From the NCBI GenBank assembly GCA_052389915.1, contig JBQTHL010000048.1, positions 1 to 64,000 of the forward strand: a stretch of 64,000 bases of DNA, given 5' to 3'. The DNA comes from Panacagrimonas sp052389915 (lineage in GTDB: Bacteria; Pseudomonadota; Gammaproteobacteria; Nevskiales; Nevskiaceae). Position 1 is the first letter of the stretch; every line of letters begins with the position of its first letter. The notes under the pieces are model-generated. The model was not told where the DNA came from. It made no database searches and worked only from the letters and a program-made list of their open reading frames with translations. Of this stretch, positions 53,111-62,552 are shown in pieces. The translations under genes and the position numbers were made by a program.

Positions 53111-55072
53111 TCAGGAAGCGAAGCGGCGGCGCAGGTCGTCGACGGTGTGCGGGTTGACCAGAGCGGAGAGGTCGCCCGGGTCGCCGTCCTGGTACACCGC
53201 GCGCACCACGCGGCGCATGACCTTGAGATTGCGCGTCTTGGGCAGCTCGTCGGCGAACACCACCGCGCGGGGTCGATAAGACGTGCCCATGCCGTCCACC
53301 ACGGCCTTCGACAGGCGCTGGCGCAGGGCCTCGTCGGCGTTCACGCCCGGCATCGGCACGCACACGCAGACCAGGGCCGAGCCCTTGGATTTGTCGGGCA
53401 CGCCGATCACCGCCACTTCCGACACCGTGCCGGTGGCGGTGAGCAGGTTTTCGATCTCGGTGGGCCCGGTGCGCTTGCCGGAGACCTTGATGGTGTCGTC
53501 GGAGCGGCCGAGTACGTAGTACATGCCGTCGGCGTCGCGGCGCACGAAGTCGCCGTGCACCCACAACCCGGGCATCGGGTTCCAGTAGCTGTCGAGGTAG
53601 CGCGCGTCGTCCTTCCACAGGCTCTTGGTCATGCCGATGTTGGCGCGGCGCAGCACCAGTTCGCCCACCACGCCGTCCGGCACCGGCCGGCCGGATTCGT
53701 CGACGATGGCCAGGTTCACGCTCAACGCCGGACCGGCGAAGGAACTCGGCCGCTGCGGGTGGTGCAGCGTGGACACCAGGTTGCAGCCGCCCACCTCGGT
53801 GCCGCCGACGATGTTGAGGATGGGCAGCCTGCCCTTGCCGACGTGGCGGAAGAACCACTGCCAGGGCGCGGCGGTCCAGGCCTCGCCGCCCGAATGCAGC
53901 AGGCGCAGGCTGGACAGGTCGTAGCGCTCCACCTCCTCGTCGCCGTAGCGCATGAGGTTGCGGATCAGCGTGGGCGCGACACCCAGGTAGGTGACCTTGT
54001 GGTCCTGCACCAAGCGCCAGAAGCGGCCGGTGTCGGGGTAGTCAGGCGTGCCCTCGGCGACCAGCAGGCTGCCACCGAAGTAGCCCGGGATGCAGGCGCA
54101 CATGGCACCTACCATCCAGCCCATGTCGCTGAGAAAAAAGTAGCGGTCGCTGCTACGAAAGTCGCAGCAGATGTGCATGTCGCGCGTGACCATGGAGCCC
54201 AGGAAGCTCACGTGTGTCCACACGCAGCCCTTGGGCTTGCCGGTGGTGCCGCTGGTGTAGAGCAGCACGGCGGCGTCGGACGCGTCCATGGGCTCGGTGG
54301 CCAGCACCGGCGATTGCCCGGACAGGCATTCATCCCACCAGCGGTCGCGGCCGGCCTGCATCGGCGTGTCCAGCCGCTCGCCCAAGCGGCGCACCACGAT
54401 CACCGACTGCACCCTGGGCACCTCGCGCAGGGCCTCGTCCAGCACCGGCTTCATCGCGCCGACCTGCCCGCGCCGCCAGGTGCCGTCCGCGGTGATCACG
54501 GCGCGCGCGCCGCCGTCGTTGAGCCGCGTGATGATGGGCTGCGGACCAAAGCCCGAGAACAGCGGCATGACGATGGCGCCGATCTTGAGGATGGCGAAGA
54601 AGGCGACGAAGGTCTCCGGGATGTTGGGCATGTAGATGCCCACCACGTCGCCCTTGCCGATGCCCTGCGCGCGCAGCGCGCCGGAGAGCCGGCTCACCTC
54701 GGCGTCGAATTCTCTGTAGCTCAGCGAGCGTTGTTCCTCGGGCTGCTCGCCTTCCCACACTAGGTAGGGACGGTCCCAGGCCGGCGTGCCCCGGTGGCGG
54801 TCGATGCAGTTGAGCACCATGTTTGTCGTGGCGCCCACGCACCAGCGCGCCCAGGGCTCGCCACGCGAGGTGTCGAGCATCTGCGTGGGCGGCCTGTAGT
54901 AGCGGAAATCGCAGAACGCGAACACCTGCTCCATCAGCCAGCCCGGATCGGCGTCGGCGCGCGCGCGCAACGATTCGTAGTTTGGCTCGCCCACCTTCCT
55001 CAGGAAGGCGGTGAGCACGCTGTTCTCGATCAGCTCGGGCGTGGGAGTCCAGTCGAAGGGCGGGATGCTCAT
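53111..55072 (-). CDS. AMP-forming acyl/acetoacetyl-CoA synthetase
   Basis: 653 residues with the N-terminal acetyl-CoA-synthetase-type cap (EPNYESLRARADADPGW), the P-loop YTSGTTGKPKG, GGTEVGG, and the C-terminal KTRNLKVMRRVVR with catalytic Lys. The length fits acetyl- or acetoacetyl-CoA synthetases. In a leucine/isoprenoid pathway it may activate acetoacetate released at the end. The ATG at 55072 is used; an in-frame GTG precedes it directly. Confidence 0.85.
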   Translation of the reverse strand: MSIPPFDWTPTPELIENSVLTAFLRKVGEPNYESLRARADADPGWLMEQVFAFCDFRYYRPPTQMLDTSRGEPWARWCVGATTNMVLNCIDRHRGTPAWDRPYLVWEGEQPEEQRSLSYREFDAEVSRLSGALRAQGIGKGDVVGIYMPNIPETFVAFFAILKIGAIVMPLFSGFGPQPIITRLNDGGARAVITADGTWRRGQVGAMKPVLDEALREVPRVQSVIVVRRLGERLDTPMQAGRDRWWDECLSGQSPVLATEPMDASDAAVLLYTSGTTGKPKGCVWTHVSFLGSMVTRDMHICCDFRSSDRYFFLSDMGWMVGAMCACIPGYFGGSLLVAEGTPDYPDTGRFWRLVQDHKVTYLGVAPTLIRNLMRYGDEEVERYDLSSLRLLHSGGEAWTAAPWQWFFRHVGKGRLPILNIVGGTEVGGCNLVSTLHHPQRPSSFAGPALSVNLAIVDESGRPVPDGVVGELVLRRANIGMTKSLWKDDARYLDSYWNPMPGLWVHGDFVRRDADGMYYVLGRSDDTIKVSGKRTGPTEIENLLTATGTVSEVAVIGVPDKSKGSALVCVCVPMPGVNADEALRQRLSKAVVDGMGTSYRPRAVVFADELPKTRNLKVMRRVVRAVYQDGDPGDLSALVNPHTVDDLRRRFAS

Positions 55073-55082
55073 CACCGGGGTC

Positions 55083-55889
55083 TCAGTTGCGGGGTTCGTG
55101 GCGGCGGTGCCAGCTCGGCTTGCGCTTCTCGAAGAAGCTCTGCATGCCCTCCTTGGCCTCGGCGGTTTCCCAGAAATCGGCGAGTCGGTCCACGGTGTAG
55201 ATCAGGTTGTCGGCCTCGTCGTGGCGCAGCACGTACTGCGTGAGGCGCTTGGTCATGGCCACCGCGCCCGGCGCGCAGGACAGCGCCAGGTCCAGCTCGG
55301 CGTCGATGGCGGCGTCGAGCTGTGCGGCGCTCACCACTTCGTGCACCAGGCCCAGGCGCTGCGCCTCAGCCGCCGTCATGGGCTTGGCATTGAGCATCAC
55401 GCGGCGCACCTGGCTCGGCCCGAGCTTGGCGGCGACATACGGCGAGATCGTGGCCGGCACCAGGCCCAGGCGCACCTCGGTGAGCGCGAAGCGCGCGCTG
55501 TCCACCGCCACTGTTACGTCGCAGACCGAGATCATGCCCACGCCACCACCGTAGGCCGGGCCGTTGATGCGGCCGATGACCAGACGCGGAAAGCTGTCGA
55601 GCCGCGCCAGGATGTCGGCGAGCGGGCGGCCGTTTCGGATGCGCTCGGCGCGCGGCAGGTCGCGCTGGCTCTGCTGCCAGCGGAAGTCGCCGCCCGCGCA
55701 GAAGCTGTCGCCCGCGCCGGAGAGCACCAGCACGCGCGCGGCCGGGTCGGCCTCGATGCGGTCGAGCGCGTCCGACAGCTCGGCGAACATGGTCGGGTTG
55801 AGCGCGTTGTGCACCTCCGGGCGCGCCAGGGTCAGGCGCGCGACACCGGCGGCGTCCACGGCGAGTTTGATCGTTTCGTAGGTTTTCAT
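55083..55889 (-). CDS. Enoyl-CoA hydratase, methylglutaconyl-CoA hydratase-like
   Basis: 268 residues, crotonase fold: SFCAGGDFRWQQSQ and GPAYGGGVGMISVCD form the oxyanion hole, and FALTEVRLGLVPATISPYV carries the catalytic Glu. The VRLGLVPATISPYV segment is typical of LiuC-like methylglutaconyl-CoA hydratases. It lies between the alpha-subunit pseudogene and the CoA ligase gene, consistent with the carboxylation-hydration order. Confidence 0.85.
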   Translation of the reverse strand: MKTYETIKLAVDAAGVARLTLARPEVHNALNPTMFAELSDALDRIEADPAARVLVLSGAGDSFCAGGDFRWQQSQRDLPRAERIRNGRPLADILARLDSFPRLVIGRINGPAYGGGVGMISVCDVTVAVDSARFALTEVRLGLVPATISPYVAAKLGPSQVRRVMLNAKPMTAAEAQRLGLVHEVVSAAQLDAAIDAELDLALSCAPGAVAMTKRLTQYVLRHDEADNLIYTVDRLADFWETAEAKEGMQSFFEKRKPSWHRRHEPRN

Positions 55890-55915
55890 GGGTTTTCGTT
55901 GGAAGGGTCGAGGTG

Positions 55916-57902
55916 TTACGCGGCCTTGCCGATGCGCACCACCACCGCGTTGCGCTCCACGGTCTGGCCGGCCTCGCAGTGGGTGGACTCGACCACGCCG
56001 TCGGCCTCGGCGCAGATCCGCATTTCCATCTTCATGGATTCGAGCACGGCCACGACGTCGCCGGCCTTCACCGCGTCGCCGCTCTTCACGTTGACCTTGA
56101 GGATCATGCCCATCATGGGCGCGCGCAGTTCGCCGCTGGCCTCGGTGCTGGCGCTGATGTAGCTCAGGTACGGCAGGGCCTCGAAGCTGTGCGTGCCGGC
56201 ATCGTCCTGCACGTGCACCGTGGCGCCGTCCAGCACCACGCGCACGGTGAAGCGCCGCGCGCCAAGGATGGCGAGGTGGCGGCCGTCGCCCAGAGCGCGC
56301 ACGTTCAGCTCCAGCGTCTGGTTGTCCACCGCCAGCCGCAGCGTGCCGTCGGCGGAGAGCGGCGCGAAGCGGATCGCCGCCGCGCCCTCCGCGCCATGCA
56401 GGTGCAGCGCGGGAATCGGCGCCAGGCCATCGCCGTCGTCGGCCATCTGCCAGCCGGTGAGCGCGCGCGCCGACCACACGCCGGCCAGCGCCTCCGCGCG
56501 CTGTTGCATCAGCCAGGCATAGGCGGCCACCGCCAGCGCGTCCTGGCGCTGCGCATCGGCGCCGAGGTTCCAGCCGGCGATGCGCTCGTCGATCAGCCGT
56601 GTGTGGAAACTGGCGTCGCGCGTCTCGGGCAGCGACAGCAGCTTCTTGAGGAAGTCGCGGTTGGTGACCACGCCGAACACGCTCATCTCGTCCAGCGCCA
56701 GCGCCATGCGGTCCATGGCCTGGCCGCGCGTGGGCGCGTGCGTGATGAGCTTGGCGATCATCGGGTCGTACCAGGGCGTGACCTCGCTGCCGCTGTCGAC
56801 ACCGGCCTCCACGCGCACCCCGCGCTCGGGAAAGCGCACGTAGGCCAGCCGGCCGGTGGAGGGCAGGAAGTTGGCGGCGGCGTCCTCGGCGCAGATGCGC
56901 GTCTCCACCGCGTGGCCGCGCAGCTGCACCTGCGCCTGTTCCAGCGCCAGGCCCTCGCCGGAGGCGATGCGCAGCATCAGCTCCACCACGTCCAGGCCGG
57001 TGACTTCCTCGGTCACCGGGTGTTCCACCTGCAGGCGCGGGTTCACCTCCAGGAAGTAGTAGCGATCGCCCTGCACGATGAATTCCACAGTGCCGACGTT
57101 GCGGTACTTGAGCCGCTGGCCCAGGCGTACCGCGTCGGCGAGCAGCCGCTCGCGCACGCCGGGCGCCAGCGGCGCGGCGGGCGCTTCCTCGATCAATTTC
57201 TGGTCGCTGCAGCGTGCATTCGCGCTCGAACAGGTGCAGCACTTTGCCCTGCCCATCGCCCACGATCTGCACCTCGATGTGGCGCGCGTGCTCGATCATC
57301 TGCTCGACGATCAGCGCCGGCGAGCCGAAGGAGTTCTTCGCCTCGCGCATGGCCGACTCGATCTCCGCCGCGAGGCCGTCGAGCGTGCGCAGCGCGCGCA
57401 TCCCTTTGCCGCCGCCGCCGGCAGCGGCCTTGAGCATCACCGGCAGGGCCAGGCCGCGCACGGTCTGCTCGATGCGCGCGGCGTCCTCGCTGGCGCCCTC
57501 GCTGCCCGGCACCACCGTCACGCCGGCGGCGATCGCCTCGCTCTTGGCCAGGGCCTTGTCACCGAGCCGGTCGATGACCTCGGGCGTGGGACCGATAAAT
57601 GCGAGACCCGCCGCCTCGACGGCGCGCGCGAACGCGGCGTTCTCGGCGAGAAAGCCGAAGCCCGGATGGATCGCCTGCGCGCCCACGCTCTTCGCCGCCT
57701 CGATCACGCGCTCGATGCGCAGGTAGCTCTCAGCCGCGGGCGCACCGCCGATCTCCACGCTCTGGCCGATCTCGCGCACGTGCAGGCTGTCGCGATCGGC
57801 GGTTGAATGGACGCCGGCCACCGCCACGCCCAGGCGGCGGCAGGTCCGGGCGATGCGGCAGGCGATCTCGCCGCGGTTGGCAATCAGGATCTTCTTGAAC
57901 AT
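55916..57902 (-). pseudogene. Acyl-CoA carboxylase alpha subunit with an internal frameshift
   Basis: The N-terminal frame runs from ATG 57902 (FKKILIANRGEIACRIART) through the biotin carboxylase ATP-grasp region to ERECTLQR, then leaves frame. The downstream frame continues with DQKLIEEAPAAPL and ends with a biotinyl domain (VAVLESMKMEMRI). The break is at 57203-57206. Family proteins have three residues (R-R-x) between LQ and QKLIEE, but only 4 bases remain, implying loss of five bases in a CG repeat. The total length (1,987) is not a multiple of three. Everything else looks intact, so the lesion is recent or a sequencing error. Confidence 0.85.
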
Positions 57903-57958
57903 ACGGGCTCGGGAACGGAGTCGAATTTCGGGAGTGACAAGCACGCGCGGCGCGCGCC

Positions 57959-59566
57959 TCACATGCGGAACACGCCCATGCGCGTGGGAATGGCCTTGGT
58001 GCGGCCGGCCAGGTCCAGCAGCAGGGCCATCACCTCGCGCGTCTCGCCGGGCTCGATGACCATGTCGCACCAGAGATGGCGCGCGAAGTTGTAGGGGCTG
58101 GAGAACTCAGTGAAGTCCTTGCGCACCGGCGCCTGGAAGGCTTCGCGCTCGGCCTTGGTCCAGCTCGTGCCCTCGCGCTTGTGGATGGTTTCGCGCACCA
58201 TGGTCAGCGTGGTCACGGCCTGCTCGGGGCCCATCAGCGCCGAGTGCCCGGTGGGCCACATCATCATGCAGTGCGGGTCGAAGCCGCGGCCGCACATGGC
58301 GAGGTATGCGGCGGCGTAGGAGCCGCCGGTGATCAGCGTGTACTTGGGCACGTTGGCCGAGGCCATCGCGGTCATGAACTTGGCGCCGTGCTTGGCGATG
58401 CCGCCGCGCTCGGCCGCGGTGCCGACCATGAACCCCGGCGTGTCGACGATGAACCACAGCGGGATGTCGCGCTTGCAGCACATCTCCATGAAATGCGCGC
58501 CCTTGACCGCGCTCTCCGAGAACATCACGCCGTTGCTCGCCAGGATGCCGACCGGGTAGCCGTGCACGTGGGCGAAGCCGCAGATCAGGGTGTCGCCGAA
58601 CAGCGGCTTGAATTCCTGCAGCTCGCTGCCGTCGGTGAGGCGCGCAATGATCTCTCGCGTGTTGTTGGGGATGCGCCGGTCGGCATGGAACAGGCCGTAG
58701 ATCTCCTCCGAGCGGTACTTCGGCGCGCGCGGCGCGGCCAGCTCCCAGCGCAGTGCCGGGCGCGGCTCCAGGCGCGCCACGATGTCCCGCGTGATGGCGA
58801 GCGCGTGGCTGTCGTTCTCCGCCATGTGGTCAGTCACGCCGCTAACCGTGGTGTGCATCAGCGCGCCGCCGAGCGATTCGATGTCGCTGACTTCCCTGGT
58901 CGCGGCGTACACGAGCTGCGGGCTGCCCAGGAACATCGCGCCCTGGTTGCGCACGATCACCACCTCGTCGCACAGCGCCGGGATGTACGCGCCGCCAGCC
59001 GTGGACGGCCCGTGCACGATGGCGATCTGCGCGATGCCCTCGGCAGACATGCGCACCTGGTTGTACATGATGGAGCCGGCCTGGCCCTCGTCCGGGAAGA
59101 TGTTGGCGAGATCGGGCAAAAAGCCGCCGCCGGACTGGACCATGGTGATGCACGGCAGGCGGTGGCGCCACGCGAACTGCTGCGCGCGCGTGTGGCGCTT
59201 GGTGGTCATGCCGAACATCGTGCCGCCCTTCACCGTGGCGTCGTTGACGATGAGCATGCAGGCGCGGCCGTGCACCATGCCCACGCCGGTGATGATGGTC
59301 GCGCCGGGCGGCACGCCCTCGTACAGGTCGGCGCCGGCGAGCTGTCCGAATTCCAGGAACGGCGAGCCGGGGTCGAGCAGCGCGGTGATGCGCTGGCGCG
59401 GCAGCATCTGCCCGCGGCTCTGGTGCAGCTTGCGCGCCTTTTCGTTGCCGCCGACCACCGCCTCGGCTCGGCGGCGGCGCAGGTCGTCGATGAGGGCGAG
59501 GTAGGCCGCGCGGTTGGTCGCGAACTCCTCGGTCTGGGTCGAAACGTGAGAAGTGAAGATGCTCAT
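57959..59566 (-). CDS. Acyl-CoA carboxylase beta subunit (paralogue 1)
   Basis: 535 residues. Carboxyltransferase motifs: GPSTAGGAYIPALCDEVV, GGSYAAAYLAMCGRGF and WPTGHSALMGPEQA. It follows an equally long paralogue after 10 bases and precedes the alpha pseudogene by 56 bases. It is MCC-like in length and order (LiuB/AtuC). The two adjacent copies share a common core but differ throughout, so they are not a recent duplication. Confidence 0.88.
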   Translation of the reverse strand: MSIFTSHVSTQTEEFATNRAAYLALIDDLRRRRAEAVVGGNEKARKLHQSRGQMLPRQRITALLDPGSPFLEFGQLAGADLYEGVPPGATIITGVGMVHGRACMLIVNDATVKGGTMFGMTTKRHTRAQQFAWRHRLPCITMVQSGGGFLPDLANIFPDEGQAGSIMYNQVRMSAEGIAQIAIVHGPSTAGGAYIPALCDEVVIVRNQGAMFLGSPQLVYAATREVSDIESLGGALMHTTVSGVTDHMAENDSHALAITRDIVARLEPRPALRWELAAPRAPKYRSEEIYGLFHADRRIPNNTREIIARLTDGSELQEFKPLFGDTLICGFAHVHGYPVGILASNGVMFSESAVKGAHFMEMCCKRDIPLWFIVDTPGFMVGTAAERGGIAKHGAKFMTAMASANVPKYTLITGGSYAAAYLAMCGRGFDPHCMMMWPTGHSALMGPEQAVTTLTMVRETIHKREGTSWTKAEREAFQAPVRKDFTEFSSPYNFARHLWCDMVIEPGETREVMALLLDLAGRTKAIPTRMGVFRM

Positions 59567-59576
59567 GGCCGTGGGC

Positions 59577-61184
59577 TCACATGCGGAACACGCCGAACTC
59601 GGTCTCGCGCGCCGGGGTGCGGCCCGCGAGTTCGAGCAGCATCGCCATCACCGGGCGCGTCTCCACCGGGTCGATGACCATGTCGCACCAGGTGTTGCGC
59701 GCGAAGTTGTAGGCGTTGGCGAAGTCCTCGAAGGTCTTTCGCGTGGGGGCCATGTAGGCCTCGCGCTCCTCGGCGGTCCAGCTCGTGCCCTCGCGCTTGT
59801 GGATGTCGTCCTTGACCATGGCCAGCGTGGTCGCGGCCTGGTCGGGACCCATGATCGCAGCGCGGCCGCCGGGCCACATCAGCATGGCGTTGGGCTTGAA
59901 CGCTCGGCCGCACATGGCCAGATACCCGGCGCCGTAGGACGCGCCGATGATCAGCGTGTACTTGGGCACCTCGGCGCAGGCCATGGCGGTGATCATCTTG
60001 GCGCCGTGCTTGGCGATGCCGGCCTCCTCGGCCTCGCGACCGACCATGAAGCCGGTGACGTCGGCCATGAACAGCAGCGGGATGTCGCGCTTGCAGCACA
60101 TGTCGATGAAGTGCGCCGCCTTCATCGCCGACTCGGCGAACAGCACGCCGTTGTTGCACAGGATCCCGATCTCGAAGCCCATGATCCGGCCCCAGCCGCA
60201 GATCAGCGTCTCTCCATAGAGCGGCTTGAATTCGCGGAACTCGCTGCCGTCCATGAGCCGTGCGATGACCTCGCGGTTGTCGGTGGGCACGCGCGTGTCG
60301 CGGCTGACGATGCCGTAGATCTCGGCCGGATCGAACTTCGGCGGACGCGGCGTCAGCACCTGCCAGCGCTGCGCGGGCGGCGTGCCCAGGTTGGACACCA
60401 GGTCGCGCACGATGGCGATGGCGTGCGCGTCGCTCTCCGCGAGGTAGTCGGTGACGCCGCTGACGCGCGAGTGCATCTCGCCGCCGCCAAGGGTTTCCTC
60501 GTCCACCACGTCCTTGGTCGCGGCGTACACCAGCTGCGGGCCGCCCAGGTACATGCGGCCCTGGTTGCGCACGATCACGTTCTCGTCGCAGAGCGCGGGC
60601 ATGTAGGCGCCGCCGGCGGTGGACGAGCCGTGCACGGTGGCGATCTGCGGGATGCCCTCGCCGGACATGCGGATCTGGTTCCAGAAGATGGTGCCGAACT
60701 GGCCCCAGTCCGGGAACACGTTGGGCTGGTCCGGCAAGTTGGCGCCGCCGGACTGCACGAGCGTGATGCACGGCAGCCGGTGCTGCCAGGCGAACCGCTG
60801 TGCGCGCACATGCTTCTTGCAGGTGATGCCGTAGTAGGTGCCGCCCTTCACCGTGGCGTCGTTGGCGATGATCATGCAGGGCCGTCCGGCGATCAGCCCC
60901 ACGCCGGTGACGATGCTGCCGCCCGGTGGCACGTCGTCGTATAGACCCTCGCCGGCCAGATGGCAGAACTCCAGGAACGGCGAGCCGGCGTCGAGCAGCG
61001 CGGTGATGCGCTCGCGCGGCAGCATCTGCTTGCGTTCCTTGTGCAGGCGCCGCGCGCGCTCCGGCCCGCCGGCGCTGGCGGCCGCGCGGCGGCGGTGGAG
61101 GTCGGCCACACGCGCGAGGTAGGCCTCGCGGTTGAGCCGGTAGTCTTCGGTGGCGGTGGAAATCCGCGAGGACAGCTGGGCCAT
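59577..61184 (-). CDS. Acyl-CoA carboxylase beta subunit (paralogue 2)
   Basis: 535 residues, with GSSTAGGAYMPALCDENVIV, GASYGAGYLAMCGRAF and WPGGRAAIMGPDQAA. Both this protein and paralogue 1 end in GVFRM. With the subunit at 28.2 kb there are three beta genes and two alpha genes in the window. The two beta proteins may form a mixed hexamer or give different substrate ranges. Confidence 0.88.
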   Translation of the reverse strand: MAQLSSRISTATEDYRLNREAYLARVADLHRRRAAASAGGPERARRLHKERKQMLPRERITALLDAGSPFLEFCHLAGEGLYDDVPPGGSIVTGVGLIAGRPCMIIANDATVKGGTYYGITCKKHVRAQRFAWQHRLPCITLVQSGGANLPDQPNVFPDWGQFGTIFWNQIRMSGEGIPQIATVHGSSTAGGAYMPALCDENVIVRNQGRMYLGGPQLVYAATKDVVDEETLGGGEMHSRVSGVTDYLAESDAHAIAIVRDLVSNLGTPPAQRWQVLTPRPPKFDPAEIYGIVSRDTRVPTDNREVIARLMDGSEFREFKPLYGETLICGWGRIMGFEIGILCNNGVLFAESAMKAAHFIDMCCKRDIPLLFMADVTGFMVGREAEEAGIAKHGAKMITAMACAEVPKYTLIIGASYGAGYLAMCGRAFKPNAMLMWPGGRAAIMGPDQAATTLAMVKDDIHKREGTSWTAEEREAYMAPTRKTFEDFANAYNFARNTWCDMVIDPVETRPVMAMLLELAGRTPARETEFGVFRM

Positions 61185-61235
61185 GGGTCGCGCGGCTCCG
61201 GACGTCTATAAGGAATAGAGGAAAGAAGGTGCCCG

Positions 61236-62393
61236 TCAGCGGGGCAGGCGCGTGCGTGCCGCTGCGGTCTCGCTCTTGGGCCGTGCGGTCCCGATCCGCA
61301 GCCCGCATCCCAGGTCGCGGGTGATCTCGCCGAGCAGGCCCGCTGCGGTGACGCCGTCCAGCGGCGACTCGGTCATGTCGTCGCAGAGCTGCAGGACTGG
61401 ATGCGCGCGGCGCCCCGAGCGGTCCTTCCACCACAGCGCGCTGGCGCGAGAAACCGCGCCAGCCAGTTCCGCCACTCGGTAGCGCGCCAGCGTGACCTGA
61501 TGCGGGGTCGTCTGGCTGGCGGCCCGCTCCAGCAACGCGCCGGTCGTAGCCGCCTCGCTGTGCAGCTCCGCCAGGCGCGCGGCCCCGAGCCAGGCCCGCG
61601 CAGCTGTCGTGGGCGACGCGCTACGGGCACGCAGGCAATCGGTAGCGATGGCCAGTATCTCCTCGCAGCGGCTCTGGTAGAACGCCGCCGCGACCAGACG
61701 CTCGAAATCGCGAAATTCCGCATCCGCCGTAGCGGTATCCGCCCGCAGCAGGTAATCCCGCGGCAGCTGCACGTCGTGAAGGTCGATGCGCGCGACGCTG
61801 CGTTCGCCTGCCAGCGCCTGAACACAGACCTTGACGCCGGCCGCGTCCATCGGGACGGTCACGAAGCTGCGCACCGTGTCCGGGAGATCCTGCGGCGAAT
61901 TGCACTCCAGGCAGACCCAGCGTGCATGTTCGGCATTGGGCACGCGCAGTGACCGGGCATTGAGAACAAGGTCGCCGCTGCCGACGCTGCGCACGATGGC
62001 AAGGTCGGCGCGCGTGCCGGACTCGCGCACCTGACGGGCGCCTACTGCGCGCCCCTCGATAGCGGGCCGGAGGAAATCCCTGCACACCGCTGACCCCCCG
62101 AAGCGGGCCAGGGGGGCCACCGCTTGGCATCCTTGCACGCTCAGCAGGCTCGAGAGTGTCAGGCACTTGAGCCGGCCGATCTCGCGGGCATAGTGCAGTG
62201 CCAACCCGGGCGATCCGGCGGCCGCCGAACTCAGGCCCAGCCCGAGCAACCGCCGCTCGCCGAATCGCGCCACGAGCCCCGGGATGCGCGGCGCGCAATC
62301 CTCGTACCAGTCGTCGAGCCGCGACACGATCTCGGTCTCTATTAACCGCCTGACGGATTTCGCCACCGCCACCTCATCCGCGACATGCCCCAT
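61236..62393 (-). CDS. Degenerate acyl-CoA dehydrogenase-like protein
   Basis: 385 residues. The N-terminal half aligns with the ACAD at 29.9 kb: VRRLIETEIVSRLDDWYEDC versus IKRLIETEIAPHVDAWEEAG, then YAREIGRLKCLTLSSLLSVQ. The flavin motif reads RQVRESGTRADLAIV instead of SEVGAGSD, the WITNGT segment is VPNAEHARWVCLECNS, and the IGGGANEV and EGT catalytic regions are missing. It has a strong AGGAGAGG ribosome site and is the first gene of the 12-gene operon. It may be a pseudoenzyme partner of a true ACAD, or a decaying gene with an intact frame. Confidence 0.7.
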   Translation of the reverse strand: MGHVADEVAVAKSVRRLIETEIVSRLDDWYEDCAPRIPGLVARFGERRLLGLGLSSAAAGSPGLALHYAREIGRLKCLTLSSLLSVQGCQAVAPLARFGGSAVCRDFLRPAIEGRAVGARQVRESGTRADLAIVRSVGSGDLVLNARSLRVPNAEHARWVCLECNSPQDLPDTVRSFVTVPMDAAGVKVCVQALAGERSVARIDLHDVQLPRDYLLRADTATADAEFRDFERLVAAAFYQSRCEEILAIATDCLRARSASPTTAARAWLGAARLAELHSEAATTGALLERAASQTTPHQVTLARYRVAELAGAVSRASALWWKDRSGRRAHPVLQLCDDMTESPLDGVTAAGLLGEITRDLGCGLRIGTARPKSETAAARTRLPR

Positions 62394-62451
62394 CGGTCCT
62401 CTCCTCCTGTCTTAGTTCTGATTCTGGTTCTAGCCTCCCCAGTACGATACC

Positions 62452-62465
62452 CTAACACTTGTTAG
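62452..62465. promoter_or_regulatory. Inverted-repeat operator candidate CTAACA-CT-TGTTAG
   Basis: A perfect 6-base-arm palindrome lies 58 bases before the first gene of the leftward operon and 87 bases before the rightward secreted-protein gene. It matches the site at 39266-39279 in arms and overall size, suggesting one regulator for both loci. Confidence 0.7.
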
Positions 62466-62552
62466 AATTGGGTTGCGACTGCAGAACCCGTCGGCCGGCA
62501 GTCCGCGAGACCGATTCCATAGTGACCGACGCACCCCTGCCCGAGGTTTTCG

